DNA of 64,000 nt from Pseudolabrys sp035718275 (GTDB taxonomy: Bacteria > Pseudomonadota > Alphaproteobacteria > Rhizobiales > Xanthobacteraceae), in NCBI GenBank assembly GCA_035718275.1, contig DASTHI010000003.1, positions 80,957 to 144,956 of the forward strand, in the 5' to 3' direction. Both the position numbers and the translations under genes were made by a program. Of the stretch, positions 8,756-17,671 are shown piece after piece. The notes under the pieces were generated by a model. The model made no database searches. It was not told the DNA's origin and worked only from the letters and a program-made list of their open reading frames with translations. Every line of letters starts with the position of its first letter. The first letter of the stretch is position 1.

Positions 8756-9463
8756 CTATGCATTTGCCGGATCAGGCGCACAACCGATCCAATGTTCAAT
8801 AAACGCGGTCAGCCAGTTTCGCGAAGCCCAGTCGTGGACCGCGCGGTCGGCGATGTGTTCGTGCCGCTGCTTGGCTCCGGGCAGTTCCATGCGATGGGCG
8901 CCGCGCACAAGCCAACGATACATCATCGCATGCGTAACCTCTGGGTGAAATTGGAGTGCAAATCCCGTGCCGTAGCGGAACGCCTGCACGGAAAATGCGT
9001 CGCCCTCGGCCAGCAATTCGGCTCCGGCCGGGAGCTCGAATCCTTCGCGATGCCATTGATAGACGTGATCGGGCCATTCCGCGCAAATTTTCAGGCCGGC
9101 TTGGGTCGGACGGATCGGGTAGTAGCCGACTTCGGCATGGCCGTGCGGGTGCGGAAACACAGGTGCCCCTAAATGGCGCGCCATCATTTGCGCGCCGAGG
9201 CAGATGCCGAGATAAGGCTTTTTGTCACGGAGGGGAACTCCGATCCAATCGATTTCGCGCTGGACGAATTCTTCGCTGTCATTGGCGCTCTGCGGGCCGC
9301 CGAAAATCGCTGCGGCAGCGTGATCGTCCATGGTTTCGGGCAGCGGGTCGCCAAAACGCGGACGGCGAATGTCGAGCGGGTATCCCAGTTTTGCCAAAGC
9401 CTGGCCGACACGGCCGGGAGAGGAGTGTTCCTGATGAACAATAAGGAGGACGGGCTTCAACAT
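8756..9463 (-). CDS. Class-I glutamine amidotransferase
   Basis: The 235-residue protein is a stand-alone GATase1 domain. The nucleophile is Cys88 in LGICLGAQ, with His173 and Glu175 in QFHPEV completing the triad. The N-terminal half includes the oxyanion segment AAIFGGPQS at about 51-59. Such enzymes release ammonia from glutamine for a synthase partner, or act as gamma-glutamyl hydrolases of the GuaA-like class. No synthase gene is adjacent, so its acceptor is unknown. It lies downstream of the SDR gene on the same strand, with an 80-bp gap. Confidence 0.92.
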   Translation of the reverse strand: MLKPVLLIVHQEHSSPGRVGQALAKLGYPLDIRRPRFGDPLPETMDDHAAAAIFGGPQSANDSEEFVQREIDWIGVPLRDKKPYLGICLGAQMMARHLGAPVFPHPHGHAEVGYYPIRPTQAGLKICAEWPDHVYQWHREGFELPAGAELLAEGDAFSVQAFRYGTGFALQFHPEVTHAMMYRWLVRGAHRMELPGAKQRHEHIADRAVHDWASRNWLTAFIEHWIGCAPDPANA

Positions 9464-9543
9464 GGCGGGTTCGGCGCACGCTCGCGCCGAGGGACTAGTA
9501 ATGGCTTCTCTGTCATTTGGAAATATGGATCATTGGATGCAGG

Positions 9544-10344
9544 CTATGCCCCTTTTGCAGCCCGGCGCCGTTGCCGCCGATCCACCGCGTCCAAGAGCAG
9601 GCGGCGGGGAACGAGCCGGATGAGCACTGAGACGAGCCGGTTCATGGCGCCGGGCACAATCGTCCGGTGGCCGGACATGAGGCCCCTGTAGGCCGCTTGC
9701 GCCACAAACTCGGCCGATGTGGTTAGAATCCCCGGCTCCGAGCTTCGCTCGCTGACACCCGCACGCTTTGCAAACTCTGTCGGCACTGGTCCGGGGCAGA
9801 CCACTGCAACGCGTATTCCAAGCGGTTTGAGCTCGCTATGGAGAGCTTCAGTGAACGACAGCACATAGGCTTTCGTTGCGTAGTACACCGCCATCCCCGG
9901 GCCGGGCAGAAAACCCGCCATCGAGCCGACATTGAGCAATCCTCCGCGGTGCCGCGCGAGGCTATCGACGAAGGCAAGCGATAATTCGGTCAAGACGCGT
10001 ACATTGAGATCGATCATTTTGAGCTGCTCGGTACGAGCGAGCCTGATGGCCCGACCCGCAAGACCAAAAGCCGCATTGTTGACGACGAATTGCGGCTCAG
10101 CGCCTTCAGCGGCGAGTCTTGCGGAGATCTTCGCGACGGCGTTGGGCTCGCCAAGGTCGACGGCAATAACGATGGGTCGCGGCGCACCGGATGCGGCAAT
10201 CTCATCGGCGAGCGCATTCAGCCTATCGCCGCGCCGCGCCACAAGTGCCAACTCATGGCCATGGCGAGCAAACACGCGTGCGAGAGCCGCACCAATCCCG
10301 GATGAGCTGCCGGTAACAAGAGCAATAGGCCTCAGGGTGTCCAT
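9544..10344 (-). CDS. Short-chain dehydrogenase/reductase
   Basis: The 266-residue product has the classical SDR layout: cofactor motif TGSSSGIG at residues 11-18, NNAAFG at about 89-94 in place of NNAG, catalytic Ser141, and Tyr154-x-x-x-Lys158 in YYATK. The overall pattern, with LARHRGGLLNVGSMAGFLPGPGMAVYYATKAY, resembles the ketoacyl-reductase-like subgroup YqjQ/DltE. The C-terminus is arginine-rich and basic. The ATG at 10344 is preferred because the Rossmann strand follows at once; the frame extends 12 codons further. Substrate unknown. Confidence 0.92.
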   Translation of the reverse strand: MDTLRPIALVTGSSSGIGAALARVFARHGHELALVARRGDRLNALADEIAASGAPRPIVIAVDLGEPNAVAKISARLAAEGAEPQFVVNNAAFGLAGRAIRLARTEQLKMIDLNVRVLTELSLAFVDSLARHRGGLLNVGSMAGFLPGPGMAVYYATKAYVLSFTEALHSELKPLGIRVAVVCPGPVPTEFAKRAGVSERSSEPGILTTSAEFVAQAAYRGLMSGHRTIVPGAMNRLVSVLIRLVPRRLLLDAVDRRQRRRAAKGA

Positions 10345-10413
10345 ACAGCCCTTTATAGCAATCGGCCGCCCGGACAACACCGGACGGCCGATGCGTACAG
10401 CAAGTCCACCCGA

Positions 10414-11763
10414 TCAGGCGATTTTGGGGTCGAGTCCTTCAAGCGGACGCCTGGCCGGTTCGACGCCCCAGAAATAGACGGCAATGATCTGCACGATGAC
10501 GAGCCCGATCATGAGCCAGATGACGCCCGGCAGGGCATAGTTCACCATCAGATATCCGACCACGAAAGGCGAGACGACCGTAGCCGCGCGGCCCAACGTG
10601 TTGCAGATGCCGTTCGCGCGTAAGCGGATCTCGGTTGGAAACAGCTCGGGCGTGTAGACGCCGAAGAGCAGCGATGTCTGGATGTAAATTGCAACGATCA
10701 GCACGGCGCCGACGCTCAAGACAGTCATCGGATCAGAGCTCGCATTAAATCGCGCATAGATCCAACCGAACACGATGGTGAAAATGGAGCCGACGATAAT
10801 GCTCCAGCGGCGTCCAATCGAATCGGACAGGTAGGCACCCAGTGCACAGCCGACTAGCGAGGCACCGGCCAGCACCACCGTGTAGCCGAGCGAATTTGTG
10901 ATCGTGAGCCCCTGACGCAGAAAGAACTGCGGCAGGAAAATCACAAAACCGAAAATCAGCGTGTTGATCGTGATCAGGCACCAGCTGCCGACGATAAGGC
11001 GTTGCAAGATGGGCGGCTTGAACATCGAAGCCGCCGAAAGCTGCGGAATTGCAATGGCGGGCTTCGGAGTTAGCAAGGGACCGGCAGTCGAGGCGACGTC
11101 CTGTTCAATCCTTTGCAGCAACGCTTCCGCTTCAGCATCGCGACCCTGTGCTTCAAGCCAGCGAGGCGATTCCGGCAGATTCTTGCGCAGATACCAGACG
11201 ACCAGGGATCCCAGACCGGCGATGATGAACATCGGACGCCAGCCCCACGTCGGAATGATCAGGTAGCCGAGAATGGCAGTGACGGGAAAACCGCACACAG
11301 TGAGAAACGCCATGAATGCAAGCCATCGACCGCGCGTGGCCGGTGGGACAAACTCCGTCAATGTGGAATAGCCCACAACGATCTCGGCCCCGAGCCCCAG
11401 GCCCTGGATGAATCGGCAGATGATGAGTTGCGTCATGTCCTGTGCGAAGGCTGCCGCGAGAGATGCGAGGCCGAACACCAGAAGATTGACCTGATAGGTG
11501 AAGCGCCTCCCGTACCTGTCGCCGACAAATCCAGTAATGAAAGAGCCGATCGTCATGCCGACGAAAGTGAGCGAGAGAAACTGAAGGTTCTGCGGTAGGG
11601 TCGAGAACTTCGTCTGAATCGTAGCGGCCAATACACTTCCGGCGACATAGAGATCATAGCCGTCAAAAAACATTCCGGCGCCGACAAGCCAGAAAATGCG
11701 ATAATGAAACGAAGAGATGGGCAGCCGGTCGAGACGCGCGCCGGCGTTCACTGCGGTTGTCAT
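10414..11763 (-). CDS. MFS transporter, metabolite:H+ symporter type
   Basis: This 449-residue inner-membrane protein has 12 predicted helices. The family signature GDRYGRR lies between helices 2 and 3, PESPRWL closes the first half, and SDSIGRR repeats the signature in the second half. The N-terminal GMFFDGYDLYVAG is typical of sugar or organic-acid symporters (SP/AAHS-like, NiaP-like). It probably imports a small organic compound with protons. The ATG at 11763 has a clear GGGGAGA Shine-Dalgarno about 9 bp upstream, which rules out the 38-codon longer frame. No regulator or enzyme partner is adjacent. Confidence 0.93.
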   Translation of the reverse strand: MTTAVNAGARLDRLPISSFHYRIFWLVGAGMFFDGYDLYVAGSVLAATIQTKFSTLPQNLQFLSLTFVGMTIGSFITGFVGDRYGRRFTYQVNLLVFGLASLAAAFAQDMTQLIICRFIQGLGLGAEIVVGYSTLTEFVPPATRGRWLAFMAFLTVCGFPVTAILGYLIIPTWGWRPMFIIAGLGSLVVWYLRKNLPESPRWLEAQGRDAEAEALLQRIEQDVASTAGPLLTPKPAIAIPQLSAASMFKPPILQRLIVGSWCLITINTLIFGFVIFLPQFFLRQGLTITNSLGYTVVLAGASLVGCALGAYLSDSIGRRWSIIVGSIFTIVFGWIYARFNASSDPMTVLSVGAVLIVAIYIQTSLLFGVYTPELFPTEIRLRANGICNTLGRAATVVSPFVVGYLMVNYALPGVIWLMIGLVIVQIIAVYFWGVEPARRPLEGLDPKIA

Positions 11764-11926
11764 TAAATTTCTCCCCGGGGACTCATGCAACCGCTGGTGC
11801 GGCGCACGGGATGCGATGCGACGTCGCGCCGGCAGCGCAAAGGGATTACTGCCGCCAGCCAAATTTGCGACCGGCATCTATAACAATGATTGGGAAAAAA
11901 TTAGCGTAAATTTCGCGGCTACGCGC

Positions 11927-12559
11927 CTATTCCACAGCCTTACCCGTGCGGTAGCTATCCTCCAAAAGACGGATATTGTTGTGGACATACTTGTTGTTCG
12001 GATCTTTGCGTTTGGCGGCTGCCAAGGTTTCTCGCGCGCGTTTGTAATCGCCGCGTAACATGTATGAATATCCCTGATTGTTCAGAATCTCGACGGTATG
12101 CCCGAGAATGCCTGCGGCCTGACCATAGGCGCGGTCTGCAAGATCAAACCGACGCAACCTGTCATAGGAGGCGGCGAGTCCAAGCCATGCTTCGGCATCG
12201 CGAGGATGGGATTCGACCGCACGCCGGAAATGCTTTTCGGCGAGGCCAAAATTATTTGCACGGTAGTGCTTCTTGCCTAGATTCAATTCGTCGTTCGGAT
12301 CGCTGCCCAGCAGCCCCTTTTCGCTGCCGGGCGAAACGCCAAGGGGCGGCGGTACCGTGCCCGTCGATTCGCCCTCCGCCGCCGAAGCCTGCGATTCCTG
12401 GATCTGCGCGGACGCGTCGGCCACCTCCTGGGCATTGGCTGGCTCTTCGCCTGATGTCCTGGGGCCAAACAGACCCGAAAACCTCGAGGAGGTACTGCAT
12501 CCCGCCAGCCACAAAGCCGTGGCCGCGATCAACAGAATTCGGGCAATTCCTGTAAGCAT
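11927..12559 (-). CDS. tadD: TadD-like TPR lipoprotein of the Tad pilus system
   Basis: The 210-residue product starts with a lipoprotein signal, LIAATALWLAGC, with Cys21 as the lipidated residue. After a Ser/Glu-rich linker (about 25-85), tetratricopeptide repeats fill residues 90-200, for example HYRANNFGLAEKHFRRAVESHPRDAEAWLGLAASY. TadD is the pilotin-like lipoprotein needed for Tad pilus assembly. It lies 130 bp downstream of tadC on the same strand, so it closes the operon or has its own promoter. The start at 12559 is chosen to place the signal peptide correctly; the frame opens 12 codons earlier. Confidence 0.88.
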   Translation of the reverse strand: MLTGIARILLIAATALWLAGCSTSSRFSGLFGPRTSGEEPANAQEVADASAQIQESQASAAEGESTGTVPPPLGVSPGSEKGLLGSDPNDELNLGKKHYRANNFGLAEKHFRRAVESHPRDAEAWLGLAASYDRLRRFDLADRAYGQAAGILGHTVEILNNQGYSYMLRGDYKRARETLAAAKRKDPNNKYVHNNIRLLEDSYRTGKAVE

Positions 12560-12689
12560 TGCAGCGCCTTGCGGAAGCGCCCGATACCGGGACACCGTCA
12601 GGCTAGGCGAGGATGGTTAAGAATATCTTCACCTTGCGGCACCTCCGCCGCGCGCGAAAGGCGCGAGTCCGCGCGAAAAAGGCGTCCTC

Positions 12690-13661
12690 TCAGAAATAGT
12701 GCCCCGCATGGAGACGCACGAAGACGGGCAGCAGAATGACGACGAAGAGGACGGGAAATATGCACACCATCATCGGCACTGCGAGCTTTGCCGGTAGAGC
12801 ATAGGCCTTTTCCTCGGCGCGAGAGAGCCGCTTGTGACGCATGTCGTCGCTATAAACACGCATGGCATCGGTGATGCTGGAGCCGAGATCGATGGACTGG
12901 TTGATCAAGGTTGCGAACGCCCGCGCTTCTTCTAACGCAAGCCGGTCGGCAAAGCGCTCGAGCGCATCTTTCAACGGACGGCCGGCGCGAATTTCCAGGT
13001 TGGCAAGATGAATATTTGCCGTGAGCGACGGGTAGCTCTGACCCAATTCGCGTGCCACGCGTTCGAGCGATGCCTCCATGGACAAACCCGAATCGGCGCA
13101 GACGACGAGCAGGTCCATGAAATCGGGGAAACCCGAGCGATGCTCGAGCTTGCGCGTGGAGATTCGTCTGTCCACGTAGAACGTCGGCGCAACATATCCG
13201 GCGGCGCCGCCCGCGATCACCATCACCCAGAAGAAAGACCCCGTGGTCGCGGCAAACAGCGGCAGGAAAACGAATGTTGCGGCAGCGAGCCCGACCGCCA
13301 TTCCGGTGCGCGTGATGAAGAAAAAGGCCACGGCGCGTGGATCGTATACGCCGGCTTGGACCAGGCGCCGGCGCAGAACCTTCAGGTTTTCGCTGTCAGC
13401 CGAGCCGTAGTGCTTGGTGGTGTAGTCGATCAGTTTCGCGACAGTCTTGCGGCTTGAATATTGCAATGAACGTGAGTGGTTTGCCTGCCGGTCGCCTTCG
13501 TCCAGGATGCGGGCGGTGCGCTTCTTGACAGAACCGCGAACGCGAATGGCTGCCATCAACGAAAATGCAACCGTGGCCGCGGCCAGGAATATGAGCAGGG
13601 CGATGAGAAGCGCATTGCTGTCGCGAGCAATGTCGGCAAAGACAGTGGCGATCATGTCCAT
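12690..13661 (-). CDS. tadC: Tad pilus inner-membrane platform protein TadC (T2SSF domain)
   Basis: This 323-residue membrane protein carries the type II secretion F domain in its second half (about 165-295). Recognisable pieces are FPDFMDLLVVCADSGLSMEASLERVA and FATLINQSIDLGSSITDAMRVYSDDMR. Hydrophobic helices lie near the N-terminus, in the middle and at the C-terminus. TadC and TadB form the platform that couples the TadA ATPase to pilin polymerisation. It begins 3 bp after the tadB stop, so the two are co-translated. Confidence 0.95.
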   Translation of the reverse strand: MDMIATVFADIARDSNALLIALLIFLAAATVAFSLMAAIRVRGSVKKRTARILDEGDRQANHSRSLQYSSRKTVAKLIDYTTKHYGSADSENLKVLRRRLVQAGVYDPRAVAFFFITRTGMAVGLAAATFVFLPLFAATTGSFFWVMVIAGGAAGYVAPTFYVDRRISTRKLEHRSGFPDFMDLLVVCADSGLSMEASLERVARELGQSYPSLTANIHLANLEIRAGRPLKDALERFADRLALEEARAFATLINQSIDLGSSITDAMRVYSDDMRHKRLSRAEEKAYALPAKLAVPMMVCIFPVLFVVILLPVFVRLHAGHYF

Positions 13662-13664
13662 TCG

Positions 13665-14630
13665 TCAGATCCTGAAATTGACCATGCGGTACATGATAAA
13701 ATTGCCGACGCCCATCCAGCATCCTGCCAACGTAAGCATGATCTTGGTCAAATCTTCATTCCAGACGCTCGCATAGAAGCTGGGCACCAGAAACTGAATG
13801 ATCGCGAACATTCCGATGGGAAGCGACGAAAGGATGAGCGCAGACGCGCGACCTTCCGCCGCCAGTGCGCGGATCTTTCGGCGCATCTTGAAACGTTCCC
13901 GAATGACGGAAGAAAGATTTTCCAGAATTTCACCGAGATTGCCGCCGGTCGACCTCTGGATTGCCACGGCTGTCACGAATAGCGGCAAGTCATCGGTTCC
14001 GACCCGGAAATACAGATTGCGCATCGCTGTTTCGAGATCCGAACCGTAGGTGAGCTCGTCCGACACGATGCCGAACTCCGTGCCGATTGGGTCAGGCATT
14101 TCGCGCGATACCATCGTGATGGCGATCGGGACAGGATGGCCGGCGCGCAGTGAGCGAACGATGATATCGATCGCGTCGGGAAACTGTGAGGCGAACTTCT
14201 TCTGCCGCCGTCCGCGCAGGAATTTCAGCACCAGCACGGGCAGCAGCGTAGACGACGCAAGAGCGCCGACAATGGCATGGAAGAGCCTGCCATCAAAAAC
14301 CATAATTGAAACGAAAATGCCGACCGTGCCGAGGGCGATCATCAGCAGCAGCCTGGCGAAGCCGATCGTCAGTCCCGACTGCAGCAGCAGCCGGTTCAAA
14401 GCGACGAGCGGCAATCGGTAGTCGCCGGTGCTTGTCAGACCGCGCTCGCGCCGCAGCTGCACAAGGACGCTCTCCCGATCAGTCTTGTCGTCCATCACCT
14501 TCAGGCGACGATTAATCTTCTTGCGATAGGAGGCGTTGTTGTAGACGAGAAGATAGATGCCCTCGGCGAACATCGCCGCCGAAAGCCCGATGAGCAAGTA
14601 CAAGACGTAAATCGAATCGAAGTTGGACAT
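13665..14630 (-). CDS. tadB: Tad pilus inner-membrane platform protein TadB (T2SSF domain)
   Basis: This 321-residue protein is a paralogue of TadC. A long N-terminal helix (about 10-30) is followed by a cytosolic stretch, two helices at about 100-140, and the T2SSF core FPDAIDIIVRSLRAGHPVPIAITMVSREMPDPIG. A second core segment, RSTGGNLGEILENLSSVIRERF, leads to the C-terminal helices. It forms the inner-membrane platform with TadC. It starts 6 bp downstream of tadA. Confidence 0.95.
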   Translation of the reverse strand: MSNFDSIYVLYLLIGLSAAMFAEGIYLLVYNNASYRKKINRRLKVMDDKTDRESVLVQLRRERGLTSTGDYRLPLVALNRLLLQSGLTIGFARLLLMIALGTVGIFVSIMVFDGRLFHAIVGALASSTLLPVLVLKFLRGRRQKKFASQFPDAIDIIVRSLRAGHPVPIAITMVSREMPDPIGTEFGIVSDELTYGSDLETAMRNLYFRVGTDDLPLFVTAVAIQRSTGGNLGEILENLSSVIRERFKMRRKIRALAAEGRASALILSSLPIGMFAIIQFLVPSFYASVWNEDLTKIMLTLAGCWMGVGNFIMYRMVNFRI

Positions 14631-14636
14631 GGCCGA

Positions 14637-16061
14637 TCAGAGCGGCTGCGATGGGTCGAAATATGTGCCCGGGATTCGAATCCCCAGATTGGCCAAATGC
14701 GAAAGGAATCGCGGCCGCACGCCGGTGGCCTGGAAGTATCCCTGCACCGTGCCGTCATTCGCAGTCCCAGTGCGCACGAATTTGAATATTTCCTGCATCT
14801 GAATGATGTCGCCTTCCAGCCCGGTGACTTCGGCAATAGAAGTGACCTTGCGCTTGCCATCGGATTGACGCTGAAGCTGCACGATGAGCTGGATGGCATT
14901 TGCGATCTGGCTGCGGATGGAGGCGACGGTCATGGGCAGGCCGGCCATGCCGATCATCTGCTCGAGGCGTGAAATTGCATCGCGCGGCGTGTTCGCGTGG
15001 ATCGTCGCCATGGATCCTTCGTGGCCGGTATTCATTGCCTGCAGCATGTCGAACGCCTCTTCGCCGCGGCACTCGCCGAGAATGATGCGGTCCGGGCGCA
15101 TACGCAGCGCGTTCTTCACAAGTTCGCGCTGGCGTATTTCACCCTTGCCTTCGATATTCGGGGGGCGCGTCTCCATGCGACCCACATGCGGCTGCTGAAG
15201 TTGCAGTTCGGCGGCGTCTTCGATGGTCAGGAGACGCTCTTTTTCGGAGATGAACGCGGAAAGCGCATTCAGCATCGTGGTCTTGCCGGATCCGGTCCCG
15301 CCGGAAATGATGGTCGTGACCCTTGACTTCACCGCTGCCGCCAGGAGCTCCGCCATCGGCGGCCGGAGTGCGCCGACCTCCACCAGCTTGGTCAGATTGA
15401 ACGGCTTTTTCGAAAACTTACGAATCGAGACCAACGGGCCATCGACGCCGATCGGCCTCACGGCGACGTTCACGCGCGAGCCATCCTGCAAGCGGGCGTC
15501 GCAGAGCGGATGAGATTCGTCGACCCGGCGGCCTACTGCGGAAACGATCTTATTGATGATGCGCAGGAGATGCTGTTCGTCCTTGAATCGCACCGACAAA
15601 GGCTCAAGCACGCCGGCGCGCTCCACGTACACGCATTCGTGCCCATTGATGAGAATATCGTTGATCGTCGGGTCCTTCAGCAGTGGTTCGAGCGGACCCA
15701 GCCCTGTCATTTCATCAAGAATTTCAGTGACGAACTCGCTGAGCTCCTGAGTGTTGAGAGGCAGCCGCTCGACAAGCACGTATTGCGACACCAGCTGCTG
15801 AACGTGTCTGCGAATCTCCTCTTCCGGAAGCTTTTCCAGTGCCGAAAGGTTGATCTCCTCGATCAGGCGACGGTGCAGGCGCACCTTAGCGTCCAGAAGC
15901 TTGTCGCTGTGCAGCGGGCTCTCGGCTGGCTGAACCGGCGCTTGTTCCGCCGGCGTTTCAGGAAATGGAGTCCATTGCGACGTGTCCAGAGCAGCGGCCG
16001 CCTGCTCGGCCGGCAGAGGCTCCGGCGTCAGTGCACGGCGTGCTGAAAAACGACCGATCAT
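14637..16061 (-). CDS. tadA: Tad pilus secretion ATPase TadA/CpaF
   Basis: The 474-residue product is a type II/IV secretion ATPase. Walker A GGTGSGKT is at residues 254-261, the Walker B region RIILGECRGEEA at 325-336 and the His box GHEGSMATIHAN at 346-357. It powers pilus extension, and in Caulobacter the CpaF homologue also powers retraction. The N-terminal 60 residues are Pro/Ala-rich linker. The frame is open 60 codons further upstream into cpaE, but the ATG at 16061 lies 1 bp after the cpaE stop and starts the normal protein, so it is chosen. Confidence 0.96.
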   Translation of the reverse strand: MIGRFSARRALTPEPLPAEQAAAALDTSQWTPFPETPAEQAPVQPAESPLHSDKLLDAKVRLHRRLIEEINLSALEKLPEEEIRRHVQQLVSQYVLVERLPLNTQELSEFVTEILDEMTGLGPLEPLLKDPTINDILINGHECVYVERAGVLEPLSVRFKDEQHLLRIINKIVSAVGRRVDESHPLCDARLQDGSRVNVAVRPIGVDGPLVSIRKFSKKPFNLTKLVEVGALRPPMAELLAAAVKSRVTTIISGGTGSGKTTMLNALSAFISEKERLLTIEDAAELQLQQPHVGRMETRPPNIEGKGEIRQRELVKNALRMRPDRIILGECRGEEAFDMLQAMNTGHEGSMATIHANTPRDAISRLEQMIGMAGLPMTVASIRSQIANAIQLIVQLQRQSDGKRKVTSIAEVTGLEGDIIQMQEIFKFVRTGTANDGTVQGYFQATGVRPRFLSHLANLGIRIPGTYFDPSQPL

Positions 16062-16062
16062 A

Positions 16063-17292
16063 TCAGCCTGCCATCGCGAGCTTGAGTTTCTGGAGCAGCC
16101 GTACGGGGTGGCCCTCGCTGATTCTTGCATGATCGGTATCGAGAACCAGCTTCTTGAGTTCCGTCGTGATCTTGTTTCCGGGCTTGACCTCATCAAGCGG
16201 AACGCCGCGGTCGATCGCTTCGCGAACAAGAGCGTAGTCATTGGGGATAGCGCTCAGGAAAGTGTCACCCAGCGTCTGCGCGAGATCGCTTCGGCGCAAT
16301 CCGGAATCAAACATACGCTGGCTAAAACGGTTGACGATCACTTGGGGATTCGGACCCTCTCCCAATCTTTCCTTGATTGCAGCGACCAGCTGCTTTGCAT
16401 GGCGCAGGCCCGGCACTGTCGTCTCGCTGACGATAAACAGCTTGTTTGAGCCGAGCAGAACGCTGTCGGTCCAGGAAAACCAGGTGCGCGGCATGTCGAA
16501 GACGACATACTCGAAATTGCTCGACACCAGATCGAGCAGCCGCGTGACGACATCCGGATCAAATGAGCGCATTTCCGCCGGCCTGTTTGGAGCTGCGACG
16601 ACGGCAAGCCCGGACGCGTGATACGACAGCATCACTTCCAGCAATTGCCGGTCGAGGCGGTCGGGGCGTGGCTCGATCTCGGCGAGGTTGAGACGCGGTT
16701 CGAGATCGAGATAGTCGGCGACTGCCCCGTGCTGAAAATCGAGGTCGACGAGGCAGGTGGACGGTTTGGAACGCGGACCTCCGCTGTTGAGTAGAATCAT
16801 TGCACTCTGGACGGCCAGCGTGGTTACACCGGCACCACCGACCGCCGGCAGGAACGTGTAGATCTTCGCTTCAGTCGGTTCGACGCCGCCGCCCGGTCCT
16901 TTGGCGACGCGGGCACATGCTCGCACGAGATCGATGGGCTCGACCGGCTTCACAAGGAAATCAGCCACACGCATCTGCAGCAGCGTTCGCGCAACATTTT
17001 CGTCAAATGTTTGCGTCACCGCGATCACAGGGGGCCAGGTTCCCACTCTGGACATGAGGCGCGCCAGCGCCGCCATTTCTTCCGCACGGCTGGCGTCCAG
17101 ATCGATCACTGCAACCGAGGCGTCCGTGACCTCCAGGGTTTCGCTGTGACCTACGAGATCGCCTGAAACCATCGCCAAGTCGATTGCCGAGGAGGCACCG
17201 AATGTCATTCGCGCAGAGCGATCGAATTCCGCGTCGGCGGTGAGAATCACTACGCGGGTGCGATTTGTGCCGGAAGTTCGACCGATACGCAT
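16063..17292 (-). CDS. cpaE: Tad pilus localisation ATPase-like protein CpaE/TadZ
   Basis: This 409-residue protein joins a response-regulator-like N-terminal domain (about 12-130) to a ParA/MinD-like domain. The P-loop position reads VGGAGVTT at residues 151-158, with valine where the catalytic lysine would be, as is common in CpaE/TadZ proteins; strong ATP hydrolysis is therefore unlikely. The receiver-like part has VIDLD and FLVKPVEP segments. CpaE places the pilus machine at the cell pole. It lies 19 bp after cpaD and 1 bp before tadA. Confidence 0.95.
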   Translation of the reverse strand: MRIGRTSGTNRTRVVILTADAEFDRSARMTFGASSAIDLAMVSGDLVGHSETLEVTDASVAVIDLDASRAEEMAALARLMSRVGTWPPVIAVTQTFDENVARTLLQMRVADFLVKPVEPIDLVRACARVAKGPGGGVEPTEAKIYTFLPAVGGAGVTTLAVQSAMILLNSGGPRSKPSTCLVDLDFQHGAVADYLDLEPRLNLAEIEPRPDRLDRQLLEVMLSYHASGLAVVAAPNRPAEMRSFDPDVVTRLLDLVSSNFEYVVFDMPRTWFSWTDSVLLGSNKLFIVSETTVPGLRHAKQLVAAIKERLGEGPNPQVIVNRFSQRMFDSGLRRSDLAQTLGDTFLSAIPNDYALVREAIDRGVPLDEVKPGNKITTELKKLVLDTDHARISEGHPVRLLQKLKLAMAG

Positions 17293-17311
17293 TGCGCCAT
17301 CCGACTTCTGA

Positions 17312-17671
17312 TCACTTCACCGGCGCTGCCGGCTGGGTCACCGAAGGCCCCACAGGAGCGCCGTTGTTCTGACCGCCTCCGCCTCCCGGATCGCCATATG
17401 TGCCCGATGTGTCGATGCCTTTGGGAGCGATCACGCGATTGGTCCGATAGCGTTCGAAGGCGCTTTGCATTCTGGCGCCGTTGAACGCGATGTTGCGGTT
17501 GGCGCTCTCCCGCGGCCAGGGATCGACCATGTGCGTCACCACATTGGTCGCAACCGCATTGCCACCTGAAACGGCAATCGTATCCCTCCGATCGAAATAC
17601 TCCGAACAGCCCGCCGAGGTGAGCACGATTGCAAGTGCGAATCCGCGAATTCCCTTATTGAATGACCGCAT
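17312..17671 (-). CDS. cpaD: CpaD-like short lipoprotein of the Tad pilus operon
   Basis: The 119-residue product has a lipoprotein signal AIVLTSAGC with Cys22. The mature part contains the CpaD-like pattern VSGGNAVATNVVTHMVDPWPRESANRNIAFNGARMQSAFERYRTNR. A Gly-rich tail (GDPGGGGGQNN) ends in a Pro/Ala segment. Caulobacter CpaD is about twice as long, so this is a short form that keeps the core motif. The start at 17671 lies inside the 3' end of cpaC (17-bp overlap), which suggests coupled translation. CpaD associates with the outer-membrane secretin. Confidence 0.85.
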   Translation of the reverse strand: MRSFNKGIRGFALAIVLTSAGCSEYFDRRDTIAVSGGNAVATNVVTHMVDPWPRESANRNIAFNGARMQSAFERYRTNRVIAPKGIDTSGTYGDPGGGGGQNNGAPVGPSVTQPAAPVK